64,000 nt of DNA from positions 372,001-436,000 of the forward strand of contig NZ_JAJMPA010000003.1 in the NCBI RefSeq assembly GCF_020991475.1. Direction: 5' to 3'. This document shows positions 33,826-43,923 of this stretch, piece by piece. The stretch is from Pedobacter sp. MC2016-14. Lineage in GTDB: Bacteria; Bacteroidota; Bacteroidia; Sphingobacteriales; Sphingobacteriaceae. The translations under genes and the position numbers were made by a program. The notes beneath the pieces were generated by a model that saw nothing but the letters and a program-made list of their open reading frames with translations, did not search any database and was not told where the DNA came from. Numbering within the stretch: the stretch's first letter is position 1; each line of letters starts with the position of its first letter.

Positions 33826-35220
33826 TTATTTGTAATCTGGGTTTTGGACCAGGTTGCCTTTACTTAAATCTATTTCGGTTTGCGGAATAGGAAAGATTAA
33901 ACGGTAAGCCGGTACAGTTAGGGTTGGATTGCCGGTAGCGGTTAAATAGGCATTCAGGATGGCAATGGTGCTTGCCTGGTCCATTCGTACCAAATCATAC
34001 CAGCGTTGGTTTTCAAATCCAAATTCCAGTTTACGTTCTTTAAAGATTAAATCCCTGGCATTGGCTTTAGTGCCCAGGCCAACTAAGTTATACAAGCTGG
34101 CGCCCGCACGACCGCGCACCTCGTTGATAGGCGTCAGTACATCTAAAGTTGGTGCAGCAGCAAGCTCATTGTTCACTTCGGCCGCCATCAGCAATACATC
34201 AGAAAAACGGATGACAGGAAAATCGTTTCCGGCATCCCTTACTGGTGCCGTAGCATCTAAAAATTTAGTCGCCAGGCCATTGGTAGCATTATAGGTGCTG
34301 GCTTTCCTGACATCGGTACTTTCAAAAAGCGCCATGTATTGTGCAGAAGCTTTTACGTTCCTTGCATCGCCATTGTTGGAGTATTCGTAAGAAAAAGAGT
34401 TTCCTTCGCCATTAGAACTCGCTTTGTAGCGAACAGCAAACAGGATTTCTTTGCTCATTTCTGATGCGGTGCTGAATATAGCCGCATAACTTGGGTTTAA
34501 AGTATAAGTGCTGCCTTTAAAGTTGGTACCAACCAAGGGGTCCAGTTGCAATTTGGCATTAGGATAATCTTTGGTAGTGAGGTAAACTTTGGCCAGTAAA
34601 GCTTGCGAAGCACCTTTGGTGGCACGGGCGATTTGTGCCGTTGGCCATGAAGGAGGACAAGTAGCCACAGAAGTCAGCAAATCTGTTTTAATCTGGCTGT
34701 AAATGGTGGAGGTGCTGATGCGTTTGAATTTCTCAAAATCATCAAAATTGATGGAAGCAGTAATCAAAGGCACATCGCCATACAAACGGATCAGGTTGAA
34801 ATACATTAAAGAGCGGATGAACTTAACCTCACCTTCAAAGTATTGCTTTTTAACCGGGTCTGTTACGTTGTTGATGTATTTAAGCACCAGGTTACAACGC
34901 GCTATGGTATTGTAGGAACGCTGCCAGAAATCGGCCAGGAAGAAATTGGAAGGGGCATCCCTGAAAAACTTAATGGCACCCCAATCGCCCTCCAGGGATA
35001 CACCCGAAGTATTGTCGGCCCTGATCTCGGTTAGTTTAAATTCGATGTCGTACACCTTTTGCAAGCCGTCATAACAGGCAATCACACCAGTTTCTACCTC
35101 ATCTGTAGTGCGGTAGTAATTCTGCTCAATGAGGTTGGATACTGGTTTTTCATCTAAAAACTTTTTACAGCTGCTTAGGCTTACTATAAGACCCAAGGCA
35201 ATTAATATTTTGGTTTTCAT
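33826..35220 (-). CDS. SusD/RagB-family alginate-binding lipoprotein (pair 1)
   Basis: A 464-residue lipoprotein (signal with LSSCKKFLDE). It carries the usual SusD features: EQNYYRTTDEVETGVIACYDGL, FIRSLMYFNLIRLYGDVPLI, VIRFSDVLLMAAEV and FKERKLEFGFENQRWYDLVRMD. It lies 9 bases after its SusC partner. It is shorter than and clearly diverged from the SusD at 28980, so the two pairs are not a recent duplication and may handle different alginate oligomers (inference). Confidence 0.92.
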   Translation of the reverse strand: MKTKILIALGLIVSLSSCKKFLDEKPVSNLIEQNYYRTTDEVETGVIACYDGLQKVYDIEFKLTEIRADNTSGVSLEGDWGAIKFFRDAPSNFFLADFWQRSYNTIARCNLVLKYINNVTDPVKKQYFEGEVKFIRSLMYFNLIRLYGDVPLITASINFDDFEKFKRISTSTIYSQIKTDLLTSVATCPPSWPTAQIARATKGASQALLAKVYLTTKDYPNAKLQLDPLVGTNFKGSTYTLNPSYAAIFSTASEMSKEILFAVRYKASSNGEGNSFSYEYSNNGDARNVKASAQYMALFESTDVRKASTYNATNGLATKFLDATAPVRDAGNDFPVIRFSDVLLMAAEVNNELAAAPTLDVLTPINEVRGRAGASLYNLVGLGTKANARDLIFKERKLEFGFENQRWYDLVRMDQASTIAILNAYLTATGNPTLTVPAYRLIFPIPQTEIDLSKGNLVQNPDYK

Positions 35221-35229
35221 GGAGTTGTT

Positions 35230-38200
35230 TTAAAAGTTAGCGTTAAGACCAAAAGTGATGTTTCTTGTGATGGGCGCTGAACCACGCTGGTAGCCGTTTT
35301 TAAGCGGATCGTCAGTATACTCGTTTACGCCTTCAGGATTGTAACTTGAATAGCCTTTGGCAAACTTGTACCATAAGTTAGCTGCCGATACATATAACCT
35401 TAAATTACTGGCTTTGATGGCTTTCATGATGTTGCCCGGAAAGGTATAACCCAGGTTTACATTGCGAAGCGCTACAAATGACGCATCTTCAATAGAATAA
35501 CGGCTTTCTGTTTTGTATTTGGTTTTGGCTTGCAATGCAGTTGGCAACAAGAGGTAAGCAGAAGTTCCGGTAGCAGAGAATTGTGTTTCGTAGTAGTTAG
35601 GGTCTGCATTGAATACGCTTGCCCCATGAGAACCTTGTACCACAAAGCTAAAATCGAAGTTTTTGTATTTTACATTATTGGTTAATCCCCAGGTAAATTT
35701 AGGGGTAGGCTGACCCAATACCACCCGGTCGGCTTCATTCACTACACCATCGTTGTTCATGTCGCGGGCAATGATCCTGTCGGAGTGAACATTGGTGGGC
35801 CAGAAATTCCCGCCCACCGAAATGTCACTATCATACTCATAACCGTAAAATTGTACCAATGGAGCACCTACCTGCGCCAGGAAATAGTTCAGTCTTTTAG
35901 GATCACCAATGCTGATGATGGAAGTACTGTTTCCAATATTTTTAACTGTGTTTTTATTCGTTGCACCATTTGCTGCCAGGCTCCATTTAACATCCTGGCT
36001 GTCGATGATTTTTGCACCCAGTTCAAATTCAATCCCTTGGTTTTGCACTTCGCCATTGTTTACATAAACACCGGAACTCCCTGTAATGGTGTTGATTGGC
36101 TGGAAGAAGAGTAAGTCTTTGGTTTTGGTTTTGTAAGCATCTACCGTTAAGGTAAATTTGTTTTTTAAGAAAGCCAGGTCTACACCGCCGTTGAAACTGA
36201 AACTGCGTTCCCATCCCAAATTAGGATTGTCGTAAAAGCTGGAATTAAAGCCCAGGCTGGTAGCATCGCCCAATATGGCACCTACTGTACTTACGTTAGC
36301 GAAGGCTTTGTAATTGCCGATGTTGTTGTTTCCTGTAGCACCATAACTGGCCCTCAGTTTTAAATCGTTTACTAAGGATTCTTTGTTGTAGAAATCTTCA
36401 TTGCTTACGCGCCAGCCCACAGAGGCAGAAGGGAAATAACGCCAGCGGTTATCGGCACCGAAACGGGAGCTACCATCCCAGCGTGAACCGATGGAAAGTA
36501 AATATTTGTTGTCATAAGCATAATTGGCCCTGAACAATAGGGAAGCAAGCGTATTGCGCTCTTCTGTAGAACTCAGCGAGTTTGGTGTTCCTGCATTTAA
36601 AGTAGGAATATCGTCTGTTGCGAAATTGGTGGCTACGGCATTACTGGCAGAGATTTTTGTAGATTGAGAGGTGAAACCGGCCACCACATTTAAATCGTGT
36701 TTACCAAATGTTTTGGCATAGTTTAAAATGTTCTCGTTCAATAAATCGATGGTTTGGGTATTGGCTAAAGTAGCCCTGGTAGATGCTTGTGCTACGGCAG
36801 CGCTTTGCAAAAAGAGGTCACGCGTGGCCCATGATTTCTGGAAAAACTCTGTCCGCGAATTGTTGATGAATGCACCGGCAGATACTTTTAAAGAGAGGGC
36901 ATCGGTAAAGTTATACTGCACATTGGCATTGGTAATGGTTTTGTAAGTAAAGGTGGTGTTTTTGATGCCGGCTAAGTTGGCGTAACCGTTGTTGTTGGCC
37001 GTAGCCGAGAGGTTGATGCCCGTGTAACGGGTATTGGTAGCCGGATCAAAGGCCCTTTGGTTGACCATAGCGCCAATTGGGTAACCTGTAGCCGCAGAAA
37101 TTTCTGGAGTGGAATATAAGGGCAACCAGGTAGCGAAGGCACGCAGCACATCGTGTATTTTATAGTTAGGCGTATTTTGCACCGTGTAAGAAGGGGTGAT
37201 GCTTAAGCCAATTTTCCATTTATCGCTTGGCGTAATGTCTATATTGGCTTGTCCGCCGTATCTTTTATAATCGTTGGTCAGGATGACACCCTTATCCAAT
37301 AAGGCTTCTCCAGACACATAATATTTTACGTTTGGACTGCCGCCGCTCAGGTTAACTTGTGTGTTTTGAAAGGTTCCGGTTCTGAAGACCACGTCCTGAG
37401 GATCCATAGGTACATCAAACTTTTGTGCGGCAATAATTTCAGGAGATAAATTGCCGTTGTTTACAGATCTTACATGGTCTGCCCATTCAGACAGGGTAGG
37501 GAAGTCAAGGCGACGGTATACATCTTTAAAGCCGGTAGCATTGTTGAAACCGAAAACTGTTTTACCCTCTTTACCAGATTTGGTGGTGATGAGGATAACC
37601 CCATTGGCACCCCTAGATCCGTAGATGGCTGCCGATGCCGCATCTTTTAAGACCTCGATACTTTCTACGTTGTTCATATCTACCGAGGCTAAATCTGTAG
37701 GAACAGGGTAACCATCGATAACGATTAATGGGTTGGTACCTGCGGTAATAGAGGCTGCACCACGGATTTTAATTACGGGCGCCGCACCTGCGGTAGCATC
37801 TGTAGTTTGGATTTGCACACCGGCAAGTTTACCAGCTAAAGCCTGATCTGCCCTGGATACCGGGATTTGGTTGAGGTTATCGTTGGTGAGTTTGGCTACT
37901 GCACCAGTTACGGAAGATTTCTTTTGGGTACCGTAACCAATGACCACCACGGTTTCCATGGTATTTGGAAGTTCTTGTATGGTAATGGTAACAGACTCGG
38001 CTTTAGTTACGGTAAATGTTTGCGTAACATAACCAATGTAGCTGATTTCCAGAACCTGGCCAGTGCTTACATTTAAGCTGAATGCACCGTTGGTATCTGT
38101 AACTGCGCCTTGCTGGGCATTTTTAACTTTAACGGAAGCACCTGGTAAGCGAGCCCCGTCTGGTGTTTTAACCACACCTTGTACAGTTACTTTATTTTGT

Positions 38201-38277
38201 GCCTGTACCGGCTGCGTAAATAATGCACAGCTGAACAATACAAGCAGTAGGCCTGATAAGTAAACTTTTACGTTCAT
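35230..38277 (-). CDS. SusC/RagA-family TonB-dependent transporter (pair 1)
   Basis: A 1015-residue outer-membrane receptor with signal peptide, carboxypeptidase-regulatory-like domain (VTVQGVVKTPDGARLPGASV), plug (VVIGYGTQKKSSVTGAVAKL; SIEVLKDAASAAIYGSRGANG) and beta-barrel ending ...NITFGLNANF. No STN domain is seen. It is the first of two transporter/lid pairs and sits downstream of a strong hairpin separating it from the SDR gene, so its dose may differ from that of the enzymes. Confidence 0.95.
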   Translation of the reverse strand: MNVKVYLSGLLLVLFSCALFTQPVQAQNKVTVQGVVKTPDGARLPGASVKVKNAQQGAVTDTNGAFSLNVSTGQVLEISYIGYVTQTFTVTKAESVTITIQELPNTMETVVVIGYGTQKKSSVTGAVAKLTNDNLNQIPVSRADQALAGKLAGVQIQTTDATAGAAPVIKIRGAASITAGTNPLIVIDGYPVPTDLASVDMNNVESIEVLKDAASAAIYGSRGANGVILITTKSGKEGKTVFGFNNATGFKDVYRRLDFPTLSEWADHVRSVNNGNLSPEIIAAQKFDVPMDPQDVVFRTGTFQNTQVNLSGGSPNVKYYVSGEALLDKGVILTNDYKRYGGQANIDITPSDKWKIGLSITPSYTVQNTPNYKIHDVLRAFATWLPLYSTPEISAATGYPIGAMVNQRAFDPATNTRYTGINLSATANNNGYANLAGIKNTTFTYKTITNANVQYNFTDALSLKVSAGAFINNSRTEFFQKSWATRDLFLQSAAVAQASTRATLANTQTIDLLNENILNYAKTFGKHDLNVVAGFTSQSTKISASNAVATNFATDDIPTLNAGTPNSLSSTEERNTLASLLFRANYAYDNKYLLSIGSRWDGSSRFGADNRWRYFPSASVGWRVSNEDFYNKESLVNDLKLRASYGATGNNNIGNYKAFANVSTVGAILGDATSLGFNSSFYDNPNLGWERSFSFNGGVDLAFLKNKFTLTVDAYKTKTKDLLFFQPINTITGSSGVYVNNGEVQNQGIEFELGAKIIDSQDVKWSLAANGATNKNTVKNIGNSTSIISIGDPKRLNYFLAQVGAPLVQFYGYEYDSDISVGGNFWPTNVHSDRIIARDMNNDGVVNEADRVVLGQPTPKFTWGLTNNVKYKNFDFSFVVQGSHGASVFNADPNYYETQFSATGTSAYLLLPTALQAKTKYKTESRYSIEDASFVALRNVNLGYTFPGNIMKAIKASNLRLYVSAANLWYKFAKGYSSYNPEGVNEYTDDPLKNGYQRGSAPITRNITFGLNANF

Positions 38278-38347
38278 ATCTTTAATATTTATATTTGGTT
38301 AGTGTTGTTTGCATGCTGCCCTCTGGCGCATTGCTTCTTTTTTTATG

Positions 38348-38377
38348 AAGTCAGGACATCATTTACTGTCCTGACTT
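38348..38377 (-). promoter_or_regulatory. Intercistronic hairpin between the SDR and susC genes
   Basis: AAGTCAGGACA and TGTCCTGACTT form a perfect 11-bp stem with an 8-base loop in the 120-base gap between the reductase and the first susC. No T-run follows in the direction of transcription, so an mRNA-processing or stability element is likelier than a full terminator. It could uncouple outer-membrane protein levels from enzyme levels. Confidence 0.5.
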
Positions 38378-38397
38378 TAAGGGTATAGGGTATTTGA

Positions 38398-39150
38398 TTA
38401 TGAAAAATTAAGTCCGCCGTTGATGTCGATGTTGTTTCCGGTAATGTAGCTGGCCTGATCTGAAGCCAGGTACACAATGAGGTCTGCCACTTCCTGTGCC
38501 TGACCTTCGCGTTTTAACAGGGTAGCATTGGCCACGTTTACCCGAACTTCTGGTTTACTAAAGGTATCGTGGAAGGTAGTAGCAATCATACCCGGTAATA
38601 CAGCGTTTACACGAATGCCTTTTGGTCCCAGTTCTTTGGCAAGGGATCTGGTGTAAGTCATGACCGCACCTTTTGATGCTGCATAGGCACTGGCACCCGG
38701 ACCACCGCCATCTCTACCCGCAAGGGAAGATAAATTGATGATGGAAGCGCCTGAGCTCATGTAAGGTATGACCGCTTTGGAAGCCAGGTATACGCTTTTC
38801 AGGTTCAGGTTCATCACCTGGTCCCAGAATTCTTCTTCCAGTTCCAGTGTGGTTTTGCGGGCAATCATACCGCCGGCAACATTGACCAGGATATGGATTT
38901 CTTCGCCAAAAGCGGCCCTGGTCTGATCGATCAGGCTGGTTACTTCGGCAGATTTAGTCACATCACCTTTAACAATGATGCCTTGACCACCAGCAGCTGT
39001 AATGATGGCCAGTGTTTCTTCTGCATTTTGCAGGTTGCCATGGTAATTGATGACAACTTTTGCTCCTTCTGCTGCCAATTGGCAGGATACTGCTCTTCCG
39101 ATATCTCTTGATCCGCCAGTTACGATGGCTACTTTGTTTGTTAAACGCAT
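38398..39150 (-). CDS. SDR oxidoreductase, probable DEH reductase
   Basis: About 250 residues from ATG 39150 (MRLTNKVAIVTGGSRDIGRA). The longer frame to 39204 overlaps the preceding gene. A classical short-chain dehydrogenase: TGGSRDIG cofactor loop, NVAG, catalytic Ser in NLSSLAGRDG and Y-x-x-x-K in YAASKGAVMTY, with C-terminal NNIDINGGL. In alginate loci this enzyme reduces 4-deoxy-L-erythro-5-hexoseulose uronate (DEH) to 2-keto-3-deoxygluconate using NAD(P)H. That substrate is inferred from the neighbours (PL17, KdgF, permease). It starts 14 bases after the permease gene. Confidence 0.82.
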   Translation of the reverse strand: MRLTNKVAIVTGGSRDIGRAVSCQLAAEGAKVVINYHGNLQNAEETLAIITAAGGQGIIVKGDVTKSAEVTSLIDQTRAAFGEEIHILVNVAGGMIARKTTLELEEEFWDQVMNLNLKSVYLASKAVIPYMSSGASIINLSSLAGRDGGGPGASAYAASKGAVMTYTRSLAKELGPKGIRVNAVLPGMIATTFHDTFSKPEVRVNVANATLLKREGQAQEVADLIVYLASDQASYITGNNIDINGGLNFS

Positions 39151-39164
39151 ACTAGTAATTAGAT

Positions 39165-40448
39165 TTAATGAATTAATTTTTTTGAACTGATATATCTGAT
39201 ACAAAACCAGGTAATGGGCACCAGTACGGCAGCCAGTATAAAAAAGGAATTGTAGCTTGTTTTTGTAATGATGGGCACCGCCCAGGTGGTTAATAAAGTT
39301 CCGGCTACTGCAGCTGTACCACCCATACCCGCTACGGCACCTACGTTTTTGCCATGGAAGTAATCGCTTGGCAAGGTTTGAATGTTGCCGATTAAAAACT
39401 GGAAGCCAAATAACGTAGTACCAATTAAAGTCATGGCCAGGGTAGGTTGTTCTTTAAGACTGCCAAGGAAATAAACAATGGCCACCAGGGAAGCCAGCAT
39501 GATGGCGCAGCCTAAGGTAATGGCTTTTTTACGTGCTTTTACTGCAGCTACACCTTGTTTGATTTGCCTGGATGAATAATAGCCACCTAGTAAACTGCCG
39601 ATGGCGGCAAACAAATAGGGCAGCCAGGTAAAGGCACCGATTTGTTTGATATCAAACAGGAATTGCTCTTTTAAAAAGGTTGGCAGCCAGGTCACGAACA
39701 GCCACCAAACCGGGTCTATAAAAAACCTGCCGGTGATGATGCCCCAGGTATTCCTGAATTTTAGCAATTCGCGCCAGGTTAGTACTGGTGCTGTTTCCAC
39801 TACTGTGGCTGTTTCTGGTTTTTTGTCCAGGATGTAATTCCGTTCTTCTTCGGTAAGCCAGTTGTGTTTATCGGGCGTGGCTTTGTTGATGAACAACCAG
39901 GGAATGATCCAGATTAGTCCAAGAAGCGCAATAAGCACAAAGGTCATTTTCCAACCGAAAGCGATGTATAAAAGCGCGATGATGGGCGCAGAGACCACAG
40001 AGCCCAGGGAAGCACCTGCACCAAAAATACCTTGGGCAATGGCCCGCTCTTTGGCCGGAAACCATTCTGCATTACTTTTGGTGGCACCAGGCCAGTTGCC
40101 AGCTTCGCTAAAGCCCAGTAAAAACCGGAAGATGTTGAAGGAAAACAAGCTGCGTGCGAAAGCATGGAGTGCAATGGAAATGCTCCAGCCAACGATGGAA
40201 ATGGTCATCCCCAGTCTGGTACCCACCGCATCCATCAGTTTGCCGGTAAACGTTTGCCCTAAGGCATAGGCAATCATAAAGAAGGTTGTGATCAGTGCCA
40301 GCGCGCTTTTGTTGTCGACATCACTGATCCCGAAGTCCTTGTAAATATAAGGCCACATAATGTTAATGGCACTTCTGTCAATATAGTTGATCACTGTTGC
40401 CAGGGCAATCAGCGCGACTATGTACCATCTTAATCCTCTAACCTTCAT
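39165..40448 (-). CDS. MFS permease, hexuronate/ACS family
   Basis: A 427-residue inner-membrane protein with 12 predicted hydrophobic helices. Family signature near the start: VINYIDRSAINIMWPYIYKDFG, and between helices 2 and 3 G-K-L-M-D-A-V-G-T-R-L-G. GFSEAGNWPGATKSNAEWFP is the typical ExuT/ACS segment. It would carry unsaturated uronate or DEH from periplasm to cytoplasm. It lies 27 bases after the esterase gene and 14 bases before the reductase gene. Confidence 0.88.
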   Translation of the reverse strand: MKVRGLRWYIVALIALATVINYIDRSAINIMWPYIYKDFGISDVDNKSALALITTFFMIAYALGQTFTGKLMDAVGTRLGMTISIVGWSISIALHAFARSLFSFNIFRFLLGFSEAGNWPGATKSNAEWFPAKERAIAQGIFGAGASLGSVVSAPIIALLYIAFGWKMTFVLIALLGLIWIIPWLFINKATPDKHNWLTEEERNYILDKKPETATVVETAPVLTWRELLKFRNTWGIITGRFFIDPVWWLFVTWLPTFLKEQFLFDIKQIGAFTWLPYLFAAIGSLLGGYYSSRQIKQGVAAVKARKKAITLGCAIMLASLVAIVYFLGSLKEQPTLAMTLIGTTLFGFQFLIGNIQTLPSDYFHGKNVGAVAGMGGTAAVAGTLLTTWAVPIITKTSYNSFFILAAVLVPITWFCIRYISSKKLIH

Positions 40449-40475
40449 GTATATCAGGAGTTATATCTATTGTAA

Positions 40476-41351
40476 TTAAAGACCAAGGCTTTTCAGGAAA
40501 TCCATAATTTTGGCGTTGACCATGCTATTGTCTTCTGGTGTGAATTTTCCATGCAAACCATCCTTTACCGTGATGAATTCATTTTTAACGCCCAGTTTAT
40601 CCAGCTTTTCTTTTAAGGCTACGCTTTGCTCATAAGGTACTGTGGGATCTGCATCGCCATGTACAATGAAAATTGGCGGACTGCTCTTTTTAACCAGGTA
40701 AAAGGGAGATACAGATTTGGCAAATTCTGCGTCTTTAGCCTTTGAACCTAACCATGCTGTGGCAGATTTGCTGGTTTTGTGAACGCCATAAGCCCAATCC
40801 CATACGTCTGTAATGCCATATTTATCGATGATGGCGGCAACTTTAATGTTTTCTACACCCGGGCAATTGGTATCAAAGATGTGGTTGTTTTCTAACAAGC
40901 CACCCATCAGTGCCAGGTGACCACCGGCAGAGCCGCCCATGATGACAATTTTATTGAGGTCTACATTTAGTTTGCCGGCATTTTTAATGATATAAATGAG
41001 GGCGCAACGGGTATCTTCTACTGCTGCTGGTGCTGTTGCGGCGCCGGTTAAACGGTATTCGATGTTGGCTACCGCATAACCGCGTTTGAAAAAGCCACTG
41101 AAACCAGTTTGCGATTCTTTAGTGCCTTTGTTCCAGCCACCGCCATGAATGTTGATGACAATGGGCGTTGGTTTTCCGGCAGGGGGTAAGTACAAATCGA
41201 GTTTACCTTCCCAGTCGTTCACTTTAGTATAAACCACATCCAATTGTGCCGTAAAACCAGCGGGATATTTTACCGGTTTGATCTCTGTTTCCTGGGCCAT
41301 TATAGAACTGCTGATGCATAGCAATCCAATTAACATGAATTTTAATTTCAT
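40476..41351 (-). CDS. Alpha/beta-hydrolase esterase of the alginate locus
   Basis: A 291-residue secreted protein with signal peptide (LIGLLCISSSIMAQ). Oxyanion motif VINIHGGGW, nucleophile elbow IMGGSAGGHLA, Asp in IVHGDADPTVP and His in DGLHGKF complete the triad of BD-FAE/acetyl-esterase-type hydrolases. Its place among alginate enzymes suggests removal of O-acetyl groups from bacterial alginate, which would open acetylated M residues to the lyases. That substrate is an inference; none of the sequence proves it. Confidence 0.8.
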   Translation of the reverse strand: MKLKFMLIGLLCISSSIMAQETEIKPVKYPAGFTAQLDVVYTKVNDWEGKLDLYLPPAGKPTPIVINIHGGGWNKGTKESQTGFSGFFKRGYAVANIEYRLTGAATAPAAVEDTRCALIYIIKNAGKLNVDLNKIVIMGGSAGGHLALMGGLLENNHIFDTNCPGVENIKVAAIIDKYGITDVWDWAYGVHKTSKSATAWLGSKAKDAEFAKSVSPFYLVKKSSPPIFIVHGDADPTVPYEQSVALKEKLDKLGVKNEFITVKDGLHGKFTPEDNSMVNAKIMDFLKSLGL

Positions 41352-41382
41352 ATTTTACTGATTATTAGTTTTTTATCTTAAA

Positions 41383-41724
41383 TTAACTTTTCAAGAAATC
41401 CTCGCGATGCGGAGTGAACACATCGATTAAAATTCCCGGTTCAATACATACACATCCGTGTATAATGTGGGGTGGCACATAATAGCCATCGCCCTTTTTG
41501 ATGATTTTTTTGTCTTCTCCGATGGTCATTTCAAACACGCCGCTGTCTACATAGGTAACCTGGGTGTGGTGGTGCTCATGCAAAGTGCCTACAGCACCTG
41601 CTTCAAATTTTGCTTTAACGAGCATAATGCGCTCATCGTGGCCATAAATTTGTCTTTGTACACCGTTGCCCAGATCTTCCCAAGGGGTTTCTTCGTCTAT
41701 TTGAAATAAGTTGCTTTGTATCAT
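41383..41724 (-). CDS. kdgF: KdgF-like cupin, uronate linearisation
   Basis: A 113-residue single cupin. Metal ligands fit KdgF: H49 and H51 in LHEHHHTQ, Q55, and H89 in VPPHIIHG. KdgF speeds conversion of cyclic 4,5-unsaturated monouronates, released by PL17-type lyases, into the linear keto form DEH. It has no signal peptide, so acts in the cytoplasm. The gene is 6 bases after the PL17 gene and 31 bases before the esterase gene, an arrangement common in alginate and pectin loci. Confidence 0.88.
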   Translation of the reverse strand: MIQSNLFQIDEETPWEDLGNGVQRQIYGHDERIMLVKAKFEAGAVGTLHEHHHTQVTYVDSGVFEMTIGEDKKIIKKGDGYYVPPHIIHGCVCIEPGILIDVFTPHREDFLKS

Positions 41725-41730
41725 GAATGC

Positions 41731-43863
41731 TTAATTGAGTTGTACGCTTTTATTTTTGTCTTTGTAATTGATTGTATATTGATAGGTTTTGTCCTTCACT
41801 TTAAAGGATACAGCTACCTGTTGTTCATCTGCACTAATTATTTTAAGTCCGCTTACCTGGTTCGCGGCACCTACAACGGTTTCGTTAACAGGATTGGTAC
41901 GGCCATGCACCTCGGTAATGGTAAAAAATAATTGGTTTTGTGCCTGTGGCTGCGAAAGGATAAAGGCTTTGCTTTCTACCAGGTTGAGCTCCGGATCATT
42001 GGCACCTAAGGAAACCAGTTTAACTTTGATGTCCGCATCTGTAGTAAAATGCGTGGTGTAAAACCGTTTGTTGTTCAGCAGGGTAACATATCCTCCACTA
42101 GCAGCTACGTTTTCTTCTGCATTTAGCCAGAGGTGCTGGTAGCCATAATTGGTACCCAAAGCTTGCAGGTTATTTTTTACCGCATTGATTTTGAAGGAAG
42201 AAGCAACCAGCTGGCCTTTGTACCAGAAAGGAAGGTCGTACTGGTGGTTTTGTGCTGCATTTACCTGGAATAAATCGATCAGTAAGGGTTTATCCAGACC
42301 TTCGATATTGACCAGGGCAGATGTTCTGGTCATTTTTACACCCGGATAGGCATGATTTTCTGTTGCACTAGCGGCCTGAATGTCTTTGGTGTTTTTGAAA
42401 AACAACTGTTCTGGATGCTGTTCCTGGGCCAGTTCTGCATTGGCTTTGAAATTTGAAGTCTGATCTACCACAAGGGTATTGTGCGCTACCGTTTGTTTAG
42501 CCCATGTTTTGTTTTCCGGAAGGTAATCTCCTCCTTTTTTAGATTCGATATTCAGGAACCTCGCTGCACCATAGTCGGGGAAGATTTCGGTGTTGTTGTC
42601 GTAGTATAAAATATTCAGACGGTCAAAGTGTCCATGGCCCATGCCTTGCGACGCGGCTTTAAAAAGCAAACATTGCTGATCCTGGTTGTCGCCATACCTT
42701 AAGATCCCCAATCCGCCTTCGGTGCCGGAAGCGCCATCGCCAATCCATTGTGGTTGGTAGTTAAAGCTTTTCATTTTACCGGCAGCTAGATCTGCTGCGA
42801 TTTTTAAGCCCGCATCAGAAACGATGACTTCGCCCTGGCGCTGTGCAATATCTAACAACTGCGGCTGCGCTTTAATGTCTGCATAGGCAATGTCTACACC
42901 ATAGACCAGCTCTGCCGATTGATAAGTTTTATCTTTAATGGCATCATTGATCGGGAAAAATGTACCATCGGTATACGTAAGCTGCAAAGAGGTGTTGATG
43001 GCTTTGGAGAGCAACTGGTTGCGGTATTGGAAAATTTTAAGCGCTGGCTGATAGTTGTTGATGGCTTTGGCAAAGATGACGAAAGGCAACAAGGCATAAC
43101 GCTGGTAGTAAGGTCCTTCGGTATAATATCCATCAGGCGAAAATAATTGGTCAACTTGTGCAAGGTAACCTGTTTTTCCATCCAGTTTGCTGCCTTTAAT
43201 AGCCATGTTTACATATTCTGGTTTGTTCAATACATAACCGGTCATGCCTACAGCCGCAATGTCCCAGGTGCCATGGTTATGGATCAAATTAAACGTTGTG
43301 GCACAATCTACCGTAAAATATTTTAAAATGGGTAAAAAGAGGTGTGTTTCAATTTGTTTTCTATCTGCCGGGGCTATGCCATCAAAGGCCATGTCGTAAC
43401 CCTGAATGGTATATACCTGCCATACAAAATCGTTTAGGCTTTGCCAGAACATTTTTCCTGCCTGGTGACCAGGTTTAGCTTTTGGATGTACTGGCCACTT
43501 TTCGTACTGAGCAGCATAACTCAGCAAAATTGTTTTTACGTAATCGGCATATTTCTGTTCTCCGCTGATTTGGTAGGCCACCCCGCAATTTAAGATATTG
43601 CTGTAGTTTTTTTTATGCTGTTCGTGGGTAAAGCCACCACCAGCATCTTTAGGAACGGGAACAAGGATAGGTTGCGATAAGGCATAATCTGCATTGCGCT
43701 TTACCTCTTCATATGATTTTTTAAGCAGGGGATAGGTAGCAATGCCTTTGCGCAATTCAGCAACATTCTTCTTCGTCATCATAATACCGGGATGATCCTG
43801 GGCTGATGCGGCAGAAAAAATAAGGCAAAAGATACCTGTTACCAACTTTTTTAAGTAGTTCAT
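41731..43863 (-). CDS. Oligoalginate lyase, polysaccharide lyase family 17
   Basis: A 710-residue enzyme with signal peptide (GIFCLIFSAASAQ). The N-terminal alpha/alpha toroid (alginate lyase domain) contains NLIHNHGTWDIAAVG and YYTEGPYYQRYALLPF, holding the expected Asn/His and Tyr of the active site. The C-terminal half is a heparinase II/III-like beta-sheet domain (GMGHGHFDRLNILYYDNN). PL17 enzymes are exolytic and release unsaturated monouronate from short alginate, preferring polyM. The product is the substrate of the KdgF encoded 6 bases downstream. Confidence 0.92.
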   Translation of the reverse strand: MNYLKKLVTGIFCLIFSAASAQDHPGIMMTKKNVAELRKGIATYPLLKKSYEEVKRNADYALSQPILVPVPKDAGGGFTHEQHKKNYSNILNCGVAYQISGEQKYADYVKTILLSYAAQYEKWPVHPKAKPGHQAGKMFWQSLNDFVWQVYTIQGYDMAFDGIAPADRKQIETHLFLPILKYFTVDCATTFNLIHNHGTWDIAAVGMTGYVLNKPEYVNMAIKGSKLDGKTGYLAQVDQLFSPDGYYTEGPYYQRYALLPFVIFAKAINNYQPALKIFQYRNQLLSKAINTSLQLTYTDGTFFPINDAIKDKTYQSAELVYGVDIAYADIKAQPQLLDIAQRQGEVIVSDAGLKIAADLAAGKMKSFNYQPQWIGDGASGTEGGLGILRYGDNQDQQCLLFKAASQGMGHGHFDRLNILYYDNNTEIFPDYGAARFLNIESKKGGDYLPENKTWAKQTVAHNTLVVDQTSNFKANAELAQEQHPEQLFFKNTKDIQAASATENHAYPGVKMTRTSALVNIEGLDKPLLIDLFQVNAAQNHQYDLPFWYKGQLVASSFKINAVKNNLQALGTNYGYQHLWLNAEENVAASGGYVTLLNNKRFYTTHFTTDADIKVKLVSLGANDPELNLVESKAFILSQPQAQNQLFFTITEVHGRTNPVNETVVGAANQVSGLKIISADEQQVAVSFKVKDKTYQYTINYKDKNKSVQLN

Positions 43864-43923
43864 TTCTTTATCACTAGTGTATAATTTCCGCGGAGGGCTG
43901 CTCAGCGAAACAACTGATTTATC

